Positions 1 through 9,119 are shown, counted from the stretch's first letter. The stretch: 64,000 nucleotides of DNA from Sphingobacterium daejeonense (GCF_901472535.1 NZ_LR590470.1:4464001-4528000), one strand, 5' to 3'. Program-made: numbers and translations. The notes: a model not told the origin generated them from the letters alone.

Positions 1-1404
1 AATGAAAGCATGTCCAATACCTTAGAGGGTATCGGCGCACAGCTTCAGATGGAAAATGAAATGGTAACCATCAAACAGATCATCGCTGGTGGCCCGGCAT
101 TCAAGGACAAAACATTGCATATCAACGACCGCATCGTAGGTGTTGCCCAAGGTGACAACGGTGAATTCGAAGATATCATCGGATGGAGACTGGACGCTGC
201 AGTAGCTAAAATTAAAGGTAAGAAAGGAACGGTCGTAAGATTAAAAATCCTTCCTGCTGGTGCTGAGCTTTCTGCTGCTCCAAAAATCGTAAAACTTACA
301 CGCGAGAAAATAATCTTGGCCGAAGAGTCCGCAAAAAGAGAAACTAAGGTGATAAAAGGTGAAGATGGAAAAGAATACAAAATCGGTATTATCAACCTTC
401 CTAAGTTCTACATTGACTTTGAAGCGGTACGCCGTGGCGACAAAGACTATAAGAGTACCACAAGAGACGTGAGGTTATTGTTGGACAGCTTGAAACAAGA
501 CGGAGTTGACGCTGTATTGATGGACTTAAGAAACAATGGCGGTGGTTCTCTACAAGAGGCGATCGAATTGACAGGTCTATTTGTAGATCAAGGTCCTGTA
601 GTACAAGTAAGAGATACTAGGAACCGTGTTCAGGTAGACAGCGACCAAGAGGTCGGATTGGTATGGGAAGGACCATTTGGTGTTATCATCAATAGGTTCT
701 CTGCCTCCGCATCTGAAATTTTCGCTGGTGCAATCCAAGACTATGGCCGTGGAATCATATTGGGTTCTACAAGTTATGGTAAAGGAACGGTACAGAACGC
801 CGTTGATATGTCACGCTTTATCAGCGCGACCAACAAACTGTTGATCAAAGCAGCTGGTGAATCAGATCCTGATACTCCAAACGGTGCTCCAGAATTCGGA
901 CAGATCAATATTACTATGGGTAAGTTCTACCGTATAAACGGTAGCAGTACCCAACATAAAGGCGTTACTCCTGATGTGACATTCCCAACTCAATACTCAG
1001 CAGAAAAATTCGGCGAAAGCTCAGAACCTTCTGCATTGCCTTGGGATCAGATCAAGCCTACAAAATTTGCTAAGATCGGTGACCTTAAGCCTATCAGCAC
1101 ACAGCTTGAAGAAATACACAAAAAACGTATGGAGAAATCTCCTGCTTACACCTTCCTATTGGAGGACATCGCAGAATTCAATAAAAATGAAACAATGCCT
1201 TCAATCTCCCTGAACGAAGCAAAATTGAAAGCAGAACGAGAAAAAAGCAGAATTAAACAACGCGAACGCATTAACAAACAATTGGCGTTCCAAGGTGAAC
1301 CTCTCTGGAAAGAAGGTCAACCACAACCAAAAATCGATTACGACTTTGTCCTTGAAGAAAGCGCAAATGTATTGACCGATTATATTAGGTTGAATAAGAA
1401 ATAG
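1..1404 (+). CDS. prc: Carboxy-terminal (tail-specific) processing protease, 5' truncated by the window edge
   Basis: The reading frame is open to base 1, so the ATG at 10 is internal and the N-terminus lies outside the window. The visible 467 codons hold a PDZ domain (first ~85 residues, beginning LEGIGAQL), then the S41 peptidase core. The substrate-binding strand DLRNNGGGSL is near residue 175, the nucleophile serine lies in SASASEIFAGA (~235) and the general-base lysine in SYGKGTVQ (~258), giving the Ser/Lys dyad of the Prc/Tsp/CtpA family. The charged C-terminal ~130 residues match the Tsp C-terminal extension. Such proteases act in the periplasm on C-termini of envelope proteins. A stem-loop at 1450-1484 follows the stop. 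High confidence in family; the missing start is the only uncertainty. Confidence 0.93.
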   Translation, partial: NESMSNTLEGIGAQLQMENEMVTIKQIIAGGPAFKDKTLHINDRIVGVAQGDNGEFEDIIGWRLDAAVAKIKGKKGTVVRLKILPAGAELSAAPKIVKLTREKIILAEESAKRETKVIKGEDGKEYKIGIINLPKFYIDFEAVRRGDKDYKSTTRDVRLLLDSLKQDGVDAVLMDLRNNGGGSLQEAIELTGLFVDQGPVVQVRDTRNRVQVDSDQEVGLVWEGPFGVIINRFSASASEIFAGAIQDYGRGIILGSTSYGKGTVQNAVDMSRFISATNKLLIKAAGESDPDTPNGAPEFGQINITMGKFYRINGSSTQHKGVTPDVTFPTQYSAEKFGESSEPSALPWDQIKPTKFAKIGDLKPISTQLEEIHKKRMEKSPAYTFLLEDIAEFNKNETMPSISLNEAKLKAEREKSRIKQRERINKQLAFQGEPLWKEGQPQPKIDYDFVLEESANVLTDYIRLNKK

Positions 1405-1436
1405 ACAGTAGATATTAGACATTAGACACTAAATAG
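1405..1436 (+). repeat. AGACATA-type short-period repeat directly after a stop codon
   Basis: The bases right after the protease stop read as degenerate tandem TAGACAGTAGATATTAGACA units. The same motif follows several other stop codons in this window (8200, 24228, 50025, 57320, and on the minus strand at 8336, 40805 and 50460), usually between the stop and a terminator. Confidence 0.6.
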
Positions 1437-1449
1437 TTTATTAATATGC

Positions 1450-1484
1450 AAAAAGGTCTGAAGCGCAAGCTTCAGACCTTTTTG
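1450..1484. terminator. Bidirectional rho-independent terminator between convergent genes
   Basis: A 10-bp perfect stem GGTCTGAAGC with loop GCAA (1455-1478) is preceded by five A and followed by five T, so it can terminate both the protease (+) and the M28 peptidase (-). The same stem sequence recurs in the terminator at 40721-40773. Confidence 0.85.
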
Positions 1485-1508
1485 ATTTATTATGCTTTAG
1501 CTTGCGAC

Positions 1509-1540
1509 CACTGCTAGCGCAAGTCTCTGACTTGTGTTAT
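1509..1540 (+). repeat. Family B repeat (short copy)
   Basis: Contains GCTAGCGCAAGTCTCTGACT, a shortened form of the repeat seen at 3301, 5347, 10017, 11218, 26498 and 27312. It abuts the stop codon of the M28 peptidase. Confidence 0.6.
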
Positions 1541-3137
1541 CAATAACCCACCCCTGATCTTCTAGGCTGGCGTATTGCTGGCCAAGTCGCAGGCTGACCA
1601 TTGCGGTCTGCTGGAAGCACCCTTTTCTCGCGATCCACCAACTTCGGTTCTTCAGTAGCTTTGTACGTCAATACCGCCGTTAAAATAACGTTCGACAATA
1701 GATCGTCGAAAACTAATTTATCATAGGTGTCCAAGTTGGTATGCCAGGTATTGCTGAAATAGCCCCATGACAGGGAGCTCAGCATAAACCCCGGTACACC
1801 CGCCGCAACAAATGAGGCATGGTCCGAACCACCACCACCCGGTGAACCCGGAAACTCTGTTTTTAAATCTTTTGTAATTTCATTCGGAACGGCCGCCAAC
1901 CACCTTCCCATAAAATCATAGGAATGCACAAAGCCCGATCCGTTGATATTGGCTACCCGACCTGTACCGTTATCCAAATTGAAAACCGCTTGCGTTTTTT
2001 CGACAATCTCAGGGTTGTCAAGCACAAACGCCCGAGATCCGTTCAGACCTTGCTCCTCACTACCCCAAAGGCCAATGATAATACTGCGCTTAGGATTAGG
2101 AAGTACTTTATTGAGTACCCGCGCTACTTCCATCATGGCAATGGTACCAGTACCGTTGTCGGTAGCACCTGAACCCCCTTCCCAGGAATCCAAATGGGCA
2201 GACAGGATTACATATTCATCCGGAAACTCCGTCCCTTTGATTTCAGCAATCGTATTGAAAGAAGGGACATTGCCCAAGTGCTTCGATGAAGTTTCCACCT
2301 TGATCTTCGGCTTATATCCTTTTTCTGCCAACCGATAAAGAATACCATAGTCTTCCAGGGATATATCCAATGACGGCGCTTTATACGATCTTGCCCCAAA
2401 TATCTTGTTGGCACCGAACTCGCCTGACCAGTAGCTGCTCAAGATGCCCACCGCTCCTGCATCCTCCAATACGGTAGGAATTGAATATGGTGCTAGCCCG
2501 GTTACTTTAATCCTATTGTTCCAGGCAGCAGAGAGGGAATCTCTGTTTTTGTTCATCTTTTCGATGGACTCAGGGGTGCCATATTCCTTCCAATTGGCAT
2601 CTGGTCGACCTGTTGGTTGCGGCATCGAAATCATCACGTACTTGCCTTTTACCTGTGGCAACCATGCTCTGAATGCCAGCGAATCCTTCACGTCAGCCAA
2701 AGGTATGACCTCGGCTTCAATAGCTTTCCCATTTGTGGTAGGACTCCATGCCAATTGCGTACCGGCCAATGACTTCTGGCGTGGGTAGGTCATATCGATA
2801 TGCGAAATCCCGCGTTCCAACCGTGCCACTCACCGAACTGCTGATTCTTGGCAGGTATCCCCCATTTCTCAAAAGTCTGCAGTGCCCACTCGTTTGCTTT
2901 TGTCATCTGCGGTGTGCCGACCAAGCGCGGACCAACAACATCCAACAACTCAAAAGCAAGTCGCTCCAATTCAGAATTGTCCTTTGCTTCCTTTACGATC
3001 TGTTCAACGATGGGATCCAACTTTTGGGCTGCCCGACCGGGAAAACGCTGCGCCTGCAAATCAGTGCTAAAACCGCATGCAAGCACTAAAATTGCCATTC
3101 TACCGAAATAAGTAATACTTAGATTATTGAATTTCAT
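1540..3137 (-). CDS. Secreted M28-family zinc aminopeptidase/carboxypeptidase Q-like, one frame break
   Basis: Two overlapping frames form one protein of ~530 residues. The upstream frame (3137-2790) holds a signal peptide ending near LQAQ and the protein's N-terminal region. The downstream frame (to 1540) holds the M28 catalytic domain with all expected metal ligands: His in SAHLDS, bridging Asp in GATDNG, Glu-Glu in GSEEQG, Asp in NLDNG and His in GSDHAS. A PA-type insert lies between. The frames meet near base 2815 (GEWHGW joins ERGISHIDM), where one base appears to be missing. The GTG start of the downstream frame is therefore not a real start. Likely an exported peptidase acting in the periplasm or at the surface. 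The break may be an assembly error, as in many other genes here. Confidence 0.88.
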
Positions 3138-3300
3138 GTGTATTTTTTGGGTTAAATATTAGGTATTACCCTAAGGTCGACAATTTTTGGGAATTATAAA
3201 AAGAGAAATAGCCTTTACGGGTAATCTCATCGTCGAAAAACCAACACATAAATCTAAGCCTTTAGATATGATGAATGGTGAGATACAACCAAACTAGCAT

Positions 3301-3365
3301 CTTCAGCTGAGCTAGCTCAAGTCTTGCGCGTTTGCTAGGGCAATGGCCTGACTTGGGCTAATAAC
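3301..3365 (+). repeat. Family B repeat
   Basis: Reads GAGCTAGCTCAAGTCTTGCG, a spacer, then GGCCTGACTTGGGCTAATAA. Same two-part layout as the copies at 5347 and 11218. Confidence 0.6.
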
Positions 3366-3375
3366 ACAAATTCTT

Positions 3376-3617
3376 TACCATTTCATGGCATGGGATGTTA
3401 CTTTTGAAGCGCAAAAGTAAACAAAACGCTCGCTCATTTAAGGTGGCTTGTCGCGCAAATCCCTCGCTCATGAATAAAATGCTTATTGCCGAGGATGCCG
3501 TTCTAATCAATTATCTCTTTTTTGGAGATAATTGATTGAAAGCATCCAAGGTCAATCCCAACGCACAATGGCCGCGGCATTTTATCCATTCTTCCGCCAC
3601 TGAAAATGAGCGAGGCT
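3376..3617 (+). repeat. Family C repeat, full-length copy (~245 bp)
   Basis: Inverted counterpart of 24424-24670. It starts with an ACTTTTGAAGCGCAAAAGT imperfect palindrome, holds a 13-bp perfect stem (AATCAATTATCTC at 3505-3517 paired with 3525-3537, T-rich loop), and ends at CACTGAAAATGAGCG. No ORF of note. Truncated copies are at 11319-11426 and 22147-22210. MITE-like in size, but without a recognised transposase terminal repeat. Confidence 0.7.
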
Positions 3618-3686
3618 TCGTCTACTGACTTGCACTGAAAACATGACTATGTCATTTAACCCAAACCAAACCTATAGGAGTGCTCC

Positions 3687-3713
3687 GCCGTGGCGGGTGT
3701 CCCCACCTGCCAT
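3687..3713. repeat. Family A hairpin repeat
   Basis: GTGGCGGGTG, loop TCCC, then CACCTGCCAT: an imperfect copy of the 10-bp-stem tetraloop hairpin found at least 13 times in the window. It lies 30 bp before the family D site that carries the IS. Confidence 0.65.
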
Positions 3714-3743
3714 TTAAAACATATCACGCCATACAACCCCAGA

Positions 3744-5193
3744 GGGCAATGTCATTAAGTTAAGAAAAAAAGAAGGCCATAAATCACGTAAATGTTTAAT
3801 TTTGAATTCACTACTAAACAAATCTAAACAACCGCGTTTATGGCCGATGTAAAAATAGCACTTAAAATCGTCTCAGACCTAAAAAATTTTATTTCTATCT
3901 GTTTAACAGATCCTCTGCTGCTCAATCTTTTCAGGAATTCCAAAACCCATTTCACCCGGGACCGGAAGCTCAATTTCGAGAGATTGGTCCTGCTGATCGC
4001 CAAGATGTGCAAGCGGACCCTCTCTGTCGAACTGGAAGGTTTCTTTGGTGAGCTGGGCAAGAAGATCAGTTGCTCGGTGAGTGCCTTTTCCCAGCAGAGG
4101 AGCAAGCTGAGCCCCCTTTTCTTCCTGGTCTGGAACCGGGTGCTCTGCGAGAGCTTCCTGCGCCATGCACCGGGGGATACCAGGAGATGGATGGGCTATC
4201 GCCTGATCGCAGTTGACGGCTCCAACCTTGCCCTGGTGAACACACCTTCCCTGCAGGCCAACTTTGGCGGCCAGAGCAACCAGAACTCGAGCTTCGTGCA
4301 GGCAAAGACCTTCTATCACTACGATGTGCTGAACGACCTGGTGACCCATGCCTGCATAGCCCCATACCGGACCAGCGAGCTGACCCTGGCCTCCCATTGG
4401 ATCGAGGAACTGCCCGTGGACTCCATTGCCATCTATGACAGGTACTATTCAACGTTCAAGATGTTCGCGCTCCATAGCTGGCAGGAGAGCGAGCGCAAGT
4501 TCGTGATCAGGGCGAAGGATTCGCTAGAGTTTGTCAAGAGGTTCCTGAAGACGGGAAAGGTTTCCCAGGTCATCGAGCTTGCCCCAACCCAGGCCTCCAT
4601 CAGCGGCCTGCGCCAGAGCGGGTTCGCCACGGACAGCTCAACAAGGATCCGCATACGCTTGGTCAGGGTAGAACTGCAGTCGACCACGGAGGTGATCGCG
4701 ACCAACCTATGGCAGGAAGAGGGGTTTGAAAACGATATGTTCGGGGACCTGTACTTCAGGCGCTGGGGAGTGGAGACGAACATCTCCAAACTGAAGAATA
4801 CCATGCAGATGGAATCCTTCAGCGGGCTGACGGTGGAATCCGTCGAGCAGGATTTCTATGCAACGGTGATGATGTCAAACCTGCATTCGATACTGATCAG
4901 GGATGCCCAGGTCCAGCTCGACCGCGATACATCCACGAAAAAGTACCCCCAAAAGGTCAACGGGAACAAATCCTTCGGAAAATTAAAGGAAAACCTGATA
5001 GCCATCTTTTTCAAAAACAGGGAAAGGGAAATCCTCAGGGAGCTCACGGCCTATTTCCTCAAGGACACATTGCCCATTCGAAAGGGAAGATCGTTCCCAA
5101 GGCAGCTTAAGACCTCGAATAAAAAGTGCAAGCACAGGACCTACACAAACTACAAACCGGCATGATAAAATCCTTAACTTAATGACATTGCCC
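3744..5193 (+). mobile_element. IS4-family insertion sequence, intact copy
   Basis: A 21-bp perfect terminal inverted repeat bounds the element (GGGCAATGTCATTAAG at 3744 and its complement ending at 5193). Because the ends and the target are both palindromic, the exact boundary is ambiguous. If the ends are CAATG/CATTG, the target duplication is 9 bp (CCCAGAGGG), in the range usual for IS4 elements. The target is a family D CAACCC...GGGGTG repeat. The internal coding region is markedly GC-richer than its surroundings. A second copy lies inverted at 20675-22126. Confidence 0.92.
3840..5165 (+). CDS. IS4-family DDE transposase
   Basis: 441 residues, a normal length for IS4-group transposases. 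The DDE residues can be placed: first Asp in LIAVDGSN (~125), second Asp in IAIYDRYYST (~198), and Glu in the IS4 signature Y-x2-R-x3-E-x6-K, seen as YFRRWGVETNISKLK (~302). The N-terminal ~100 residues are a helical DUF4372-like DNA-binding region, and the C-terminus is basic. It would cut and join the IS ends. The frame is uninterrupted, so this copy may be active. It differs in codon use from the host genes around it, as expected for an acquired element. Confidence 0.93.
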   Translation: MADVKIALKIVSDLKNFISICLTDPLLLNLFRNSKTHFTRDRKLNFERLVLLIAKMCKRTLSVELEGFFGELGKKISCSVSAFSQQRSKLSPLFFLVWNRVLCESFLRHAPGDTRRWMGYRLIAVDGSNLALVNTPSLQANFGGQSNQNSSFVQAKTFYHYDVLNDLVTHACIAPYRTSELTLASHWIEELPVDSIAIYDRYYSTFKMFALHSWQESERKFVIRAKDSLEFVKRFLKTGKVSQVIELAPTQASISGLRQSGFATDSSTRIRIRLVRVELQSTTEVIATNLWQEEGFENDMFGDLYFRRWGVETNISKLKNTMQMESFSGLTVESVEQDFYATVMMSNLHSILIRDAQVQLDRDTSTKKYPQKVNGNKSFGKLKENLIAIFFKNREREILRELTAYFLKDTLPIRKGRSFPRQLKTSNKKCKHRTYTNYKPA

Positions 5194-5258
5194 AGAGGGG
5201 TGAAACTATTATAGAATTGATTACGTGTTGCTACACAACCCTGTAGGGGTGTAACTAT
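5194..5258 (+). repeat. Family D repeats (IS-split right half plus one intact copy)
   Basis: 5194-5215 is the right half of the IS target (AGAGGGGTGAAACTATTATA). At 5234-5257 there is an intact copy, CAACCCTGTAGGGGTGTAAC. Other copies: 11427-11452 (inverted), and the target of the second IS at 20665/22127. Confidence 0.65.
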
Positions 5259-5293
5259 CAATTGCTGATTGAAACCAAACGTTCAAAACGACA

Positions 5294-5327
5294 AAGCCGT
5301 GGTCGGTGAGGAAACCGACCACGGCTT
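5294..5327. repeat. Family A hairpin repeat, extended perfect stem
   Basis: A 14-bp perfect stem, AAGCCGTGGTCGGT, closed by loop GAGGAA. It lies 20 bp from a family B copy, 70 bp downstream of the pgi stop (minus strand). Confidence 0.8.
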
Positions 5328-5346
5328 CGATACTCGGTTCCTACAC

Positions 5347-5394
5347 AGCTAGCGCAAGTCTTGCGCGTTGGATTTGCGTGCAGGCCTGACTTAC
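5347..5394 (+). repeat. Family B repeat
   Basis: CAGCTAGCGCAAGTCTTGCG, a short spacer, then GGCCTGACTTACG. Directly abuts the pgi stop codon region. Confidence 0.65.
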
Positions 5395-5396
5395 GT

Positions 5397-7043
5397 TTAT
5401 CTCCAATCTTTATACTGGTTGATCAAGCCATTTGTAGATGAATCATGAGATTCGACCGGCGCATTATTCTCCAACTCCGGCAATATCTTGTTTGCCAATT
5501 GCTTTCCTAACTCAACGCCCCATTGGTCGAAGCTGAAGATATTCCATATAATTCCTTGAACAAAGATCTTGTGCTCATAGATAGCAATTAGGGATCCCAA
5601 GGTCTTTGGAGTAATTTCTTTGATCAGAAATGAATTTGTCGGTCTATTTCCTTCAAAAACTTTAAATGGCGCAAGCTCCTTGATCTCTGATTCTGACTTT
5701 CCTGCTTTTTTAAGTTCCGCAACCACTTCTTCCTCAGATTTCCCATTCATTAACGCTTCTGTCTGTGCAAAGAAGTTCGAAAGCAACATCTGGTGATGCC
5801 TACCTAATGGATTATGGGAAATTGCTGGAGCAATAAAATCACAAGGAATCAATTTCGTGCCTTGGTGAATCAATTGATAAAAGGCATGCTGACCATTTGT
5901 TCCCGGTTCGCCCCAGATAATAGGTCCGGTTTCATACTCCACACGCTTGCCGTTTCTATCAATATACTTTCCATTGCTCTCCATATCTCCTTGTTGGAAG
6001 TACGCAGCAAAACGATGTAAATATTGATCATAAGGCAATATGGCGTTGCTTTCAGCTTCAAAGAAGTTATTGTACCAAATACCTAAAAGTGCTAGGATAA
6101 CAGGGATATTTTCTTCAAACTCCGTATTTCTGAAATGCTCATCAGCTTCATAAGCACCTGTCAACAACTGCTTGAAGTTATCAAAACCTACTGCTAGGCA
6201 GATCGACAGACCGATTGCAGACCATAATGAATATCTTCCCCCTACCCAATCCCAAAACTCAAACATATTCTTGGTATCGATTCCAAATGCTGACACTCCA
6301 GACTCATTGGTACTCAATGCAGCAAAGTGTTTCGCAACATCTGCCTCTTTTGCACCGGCCTTCAAGAACCATTCCTTTGCTGAATTGGCATTGGCCATCG
6401 TCTCTTGGGTGGTAAATGTTTTGGAAGCTATCAGGAACAGCGTGGTTTCAGGATCTAAATCCTTCAGCGTCTCTGCAATTTGTGTTGCGTCTACATTGGA
6501 AACAAAATGCATGTTCAGTCGCGTTTTATAGGACTTTAATGCTTCGGTGACCATCACTGGCCCTAAATCAGAACCACCAATACCGATATTCACAACATCG
6601 GTGATCTCTTTTCCAGTATATCCTTTCCATGCTCCGGAGATAACACGATCAGAAAAGTCTTTCATTCTTTCCAATACCGCATTAATCTCTGGCATAACAT
6701 CTTTACCATCCGTCAACACCGGATTACCCGACTGATTCCTCAGGGCGGTATGCAGTACTGCACGGCCTTCGGTTTCATTAATTTTTTCGCCATTGAACAT
6801 GGCCTCAATTGCATCTTTCAACTGACACTCACGTGCAAGCTGAATCAATAAAGCCATTGTTTCTTCGTTGATCCTGTTCTTGGAGTAATCCAAGAGGATA
6901 TCGCATAGATAGACTGAAAATTTACCGAACCTCTCCGGATCAGCAGCAAAAAGCTCCTTGATGGTAGATTCATTTATGGTAATGAAATGATCGGCTAAAT
7001 ATTTGAATGCTTGGGTTGTTGTAAAATCAATTTTTGGTAACAT
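5397..7043 (-). CDS. pgi: Glucose-6-phosphate isomerase
   Basis: 548 residues, full length for bacterial PGI. Converts glucose 6-phosphate and fructose 6-phosphate in the cytoplasm (glycolysis/gluconeogenesis). Both family signatures are present: WVGGRYSLWSAIG (~263) and IIWNIFSFDQWGVELGK (~500). The sugar-phosphate-binding stretch is GIGGSDLGP (~153), and the catalytic Glu and His lie in the usual places (GTNGQHAFYQ). The start MLPKIDFTTTQAF fits the family and lies 17 bp from a TATATTTG -7 box on the minus strand. The gene is divergent from prfB across only 72 bp. Confidence 0.97.
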   Translation of the reverse strand: MLPKIDFTTTQAFKYLADHFITINESTIKELFAADPERFGKFSVYLCDILLDYSKNRINEETMALLIQLARECQLKDAIEAMFNGEKINETEGRAVLHTALRNQSGNPVLTDGKDVMPEINAVLERMKDFSDRVISGAWKGYTGKEITDVVNIGIGGSDLGPVMVTEALKSYKTRLNMHFVSNVDATQIAETLKDLDPETTLFLIASKTFTTQETMANANSAKEWFLKAGAKEADVAKHFAALSTNESGVSAFGIDTKNMFEFWDWVGGRYSLWSAIGLSICLAVGFDNFKQLLTGAYEADEHFRNTEFEENIPVILALLGIWYNNFFEAESNAILPYDQYLHRFAAYFQQGDMESNGKYIDRNGKRVEYETGPIIWGEPGTNGQHAFYQLIHQGTKLIPCDFIAPAISHNPLGRHHQMLLSNFFAQTEALMNGKSEEEVVAELKKAGKSESEIKELAPFKVFEGNRPTNSFLIKEITPKTLGSLIAIYEHKIFVQGIIWNIFSFDQWGVELGKQLANKILPELENNAPVESHDSSTNGLINQYKDWR

Positions 7044-7060
7044 AAATTATTGCTTTTGCT

Positions 7061-7068
7061 CAAATATA
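7061..7068 (-). promoter_or_regulatory. Putative pgi promoter -7 box
   Basis: TATATTTG on the minus strand fits the Bacteroidota TAnnTTTG -7 consensus and predicts a short leader of about 10-12 nt before the pgi ATG. Confidence 0.55.
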
Positions 7069-7102
7069 AGGATTACAGCCTAATCAATCCTCAATTTTAT
7101 GT

Positions 7103-7110
7103 TATCTTTG
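7103..7110 (+). promoter_or_regulatory. Putative prfB promoter -7 box; leaderless transcript predicted
   Basis: TATCTTTG fits TAnnTTTG. It ends 5 bp before the ATG at 7116, so transcription would start at or next to the start codon. Confidence 0.5.
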
Positions 7111-7115
7111 TTTTT

Positions 7116-8199
7116 ATGACCAAAGAACAAATTCAAGACTTGAGGGATAGAGTAACATCCCTGAGGAGGCATCTTTGACATTGATGTCAAAAAAGAAGAA
7201 ATAAAGCGCGAAACCCAGATTACTCTACAGCCAGATTTTTGGGATGACCCCAAAGCTGCAGAAAAGGTATTACATTCCATCAAGAACCATAAGGTATGGA
7301 CCGATCAGTTTGATGAGGTGGACGCTTCTGTTGAAGACACTGGCATTATTTTCGAATTCTATCAAGCAGGTGATGCCAGCGAAAAGGAGCTCGAAGAACA
7401 ATATCAAACCGCTCTTGCAGAAATTGAAGAGTTGGAATTCAAGAATATGCTCAGCGCGGAGGAAGACCAACTGGATGCGATCCTACAGATTACTGCAGGT
7501 GCTGGAGGAACGGAGTCCTGTGATTGGGCGGCCATGTTGATGCGTATGTATATTATGTGGGGTGAAAAACACGGCTGTAAAGTTACAGAGCAAGATTATC
7601 AGGAAGGAGATGTAGCCGGAATCAAAACCGTAACCCTGCAATTTTCCGGAAACTTCTCTTACGGTTACCTAAAAGGTGAAAATGGTGTACATCGTTTGGT
7701 TAGGATCTCACCGTTCGACTCCAATGCTAAAAGACATACTTCCTTTGCATCCGTTTATGTTTACCCATTAGTGGACGACAATATCGAGATTGAAGTTAAA
7801 GATTCTGAAATTGAGTGGGATACTTTCCGTTCAGGTGGTGCTGGTGGACAGAACGTGAATAAAGTTGAAACGGCGGTTAGATTGCACCATAAACCTACCG
7901 GTATTATCATCAAGAACCAGGAGTCTAGGTCACAGCTGCAGAACAAAGAGAATGCCTTGCGTTTACTGAAATCTCAACTTTACGAAATCGAAATGCGCAA
8001 GCGCCAAGAAGCAACCGCAGCCATCGAAGGTTCCAAAAAGAAAATTGAGTGGGGATCCCAAATCAGAAACTACGTCCTACACCCTTATAAACTAATCAAA
8101 GACCTCCGCACAAACACGGAAACATCAAATACACAAGCCGTCCTCGATGGTGACCTCGATGAATTCCTGAAATCTTACTTGATGGAGTTTGGGGGCTAA
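7116..8199 (+). CDS. prfB: Peptide chain release factor 2 with programmed +1 frameshift
   Basis: RF2 reads UAA/UGA stop codons and releases nascent peptides. The zero frame runs from ATG 7116 for 20 codons (MTKEQIQDL...) to an in-frame TGA at 7176. The site reads CTT TGA C, preceded three bases upstream by the Shine-Dalgarno-like AGGAGG (7164-7169): the classical prfB autoregulatory recoding signal. After a +1 shift the frame continues through DIDVKKEE to the stop at 8199, giving ~360 residues. The body has GGAGGQNVNKVETAVR (~240), whose GGQ contacts the peptidyl-transferase centre. The SPF codon-recognition tripeptide is in ISPFDSNAKR. This break is biological, unlike the other frame breaks in the window. 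Confidence 0.95.
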
Positions 8200-8340
8200 G
8201 GGATAGACATAAGACAATAGACATAAGACAATAGACTCGGTATGGCTTACCAAACGTCTTAATACTTGGAAGGTTTTTTACCATAATCAAGAATAAAAAA
8301 AACCGATAAACTATATCGGTTCTTATGTCTATTGTCTAAA
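8200..8340. repeat. MITE-like ~140-bp repeat with AGACATA-type terminal inverted repeats
   Basis: Begins with TAGACATAAGACAATAGAC (8205) and ends with TTATGTCTATTGTCTAAAA, which is the inverted equivalent. The centre (ATGGCTTACCAAACGTCTTA ... AAAAAACCGATAAACT) is clearly similar to 56564-56690. It fills the whole space between the convergent prfB and dcd and supplies the dcd terminator. Confidence 0.65.
8293..8321 (-). terminator. Terminator for dcd
   Basis: On the minus strand, AACCGAT (8321-8315) pairs with ATCGGTT (8307-8301), followed by a T run at 8300-8293. Confidence 0.7.
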
Positions 8341-8872
8341 ACGCATTTTTCCACATCATACTTTCTACGGGGCGGATTGTTTTGTTATTATATTTTGCGT
8401 TTCCTTTGCTGTTGTACATGGTTTCGATATCACCTTCAACTACGAAGTAGATCAATTGACCTATTGGCATACCTGCGTATACACGAACTGGTTGCGCTAC
8501 GGAGATTTCTAGTGTCCAGGTATTGCAGAAACCGACATCACCTTTTCCTGCTGTGGCGTGGATATCGATCCCTAAGCGGCCGGTGCTTGACTTTCCTTCC
8601 AAGAAAGGAACATGACCATGGCTCTCTGTATATTCCAGGGTAACCCCTAGGTAAAGCGTTCCGGGCTGAAGGATATAACCTTCGGCAGGTATTTCAAAAT
8701 GTTGGATCTCATTGTGCTTCTTGGCATCTAGCACCTCATCTTTATAAGTGGCCAAGTATTTACCTAAATGTACATCGTAGGAATTTGTACCTAAGCATTT
8801 CCTGTCGAAAGGTTCAATAACGATCATCCCCTTGTCGATTTCCTCTAAAATTCTCTTGTCTGATAATATCAT
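8336..8872 (-). CDS. dcd: dCTP deaminase
   Basis: 178 residues. Deaminates dCTP to dUTP for thymidylate synthesis. The conserved core EGKSSTGRLGIDIHATAGKGD (split here: GKSSTGRLGI, then HATAGKGDVGF) carries the phosphate-binding Ser/Arg and supports the family call, with the downstream TLEISVAQPVRVYAGMPIGQ and the N-terminal MILSDKRILEEI. The catalytic glutamate is expected in the TLEIS strand. Monofunctional Dcd and bifunctional Dcd-Dut enzymes look alike; the sequence alone does not settle which this is. Ends in a terminator contained in a repeat; the promoter box is at 8908-8915. Confidence 0.94.
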   Translation of the reverse strand: MILSDKRILEEIDKGMIVIEPFDRKCLGTNSYDVHLGKYLATYKDEVLDAKKHNEIQHFEIPAEGYILQPGTLYLGVTLEYTESHGHVPFLEGKSSTGRLGIDIHATAGKGDVGFCNTWTLEISVAQPVRVYAGMPIGQLIYFVVEGDIETMYNSKGNAKYNNKTIRPVESMMWKNAF

Positions 8873-8907
8873 ATTCTGGAGCTAAACATCTGCGAGTTAG
8901 CAGGATT

Positions 8908-8915
8908 CAAAAATA
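8908..8915 (-). promoter_or_regulatory. Putative dcd promoter -7 box
   Basis: TATTTTTG on the minus strand, TAnnTTTG consensus, about 35 bp ahead of the dcd start. Confidence 0.5.
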
Positions 8916-8994
8916 CATAAAATTAATGGATAGACAACCTGGAATTAAACATCTCATTTTTCACCCAATACCACCTCCATTTCACCCTTTCTAT

Positions 8995-9108
8995 CTCACA
9001 TCTCATATCTCATGTCCCAAATCCATTTCACCCTACCTGTCTTATGTCTTATGTGTTATGTCTAAACCTATTCATCTCAAATCTCATATCCCACATCCCA
9101 AATCTAAT
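8995..9108. repeat. GAGATATGA-type short-period repeat
   Basis: Pyrimidine-rich degenerate tandem repeat: TCTCACATCTCATATCTCAT, then GTCTTATGTCTTATGTGT, then CATCTCAAATCTCATATCCC. It mixes the GAGATATGA and AGACATA repeat types, minus-strand orientation. Fills the dcd/sfp divergent space; no gene seen. Confidence 0.6.
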
Positions 9109-9111
9109 CCC

Positions 9112-9119
9112 TACCTTTG
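9112..9119 (+). promoter_or_regulatory. Putative sfp-type gene promoter -7 box; near-leaderless
   Basis: TACCTTTG fits TAnnTTTG and ends 3 bp before ATG 9123. This argues against the TTG at 9117 as start, since it lies inside the box. Confidence 0.5.

Noticed and set aside
2790..2829. Two separate overlapping genes for the M28 peptidase halves
   Set aside because: The upstream product holds only the signal peptide and N-terminal region, and the downstream one lacks a signal; together they make one normal peptidase.
3376..3617. Family C element as a gene or tRNA-like RNA
   Set aside because: No ORF, no cloverleaf; the only strong features are two hairpins kept between copies.
3840..5165. IS element as part of a composite transposon with the second copy
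   Set aside because: The 15.5 kb between them holds ordinary housekeeping genes, so transposition as a unit is unlikely; inversion by recombination is more plausible.
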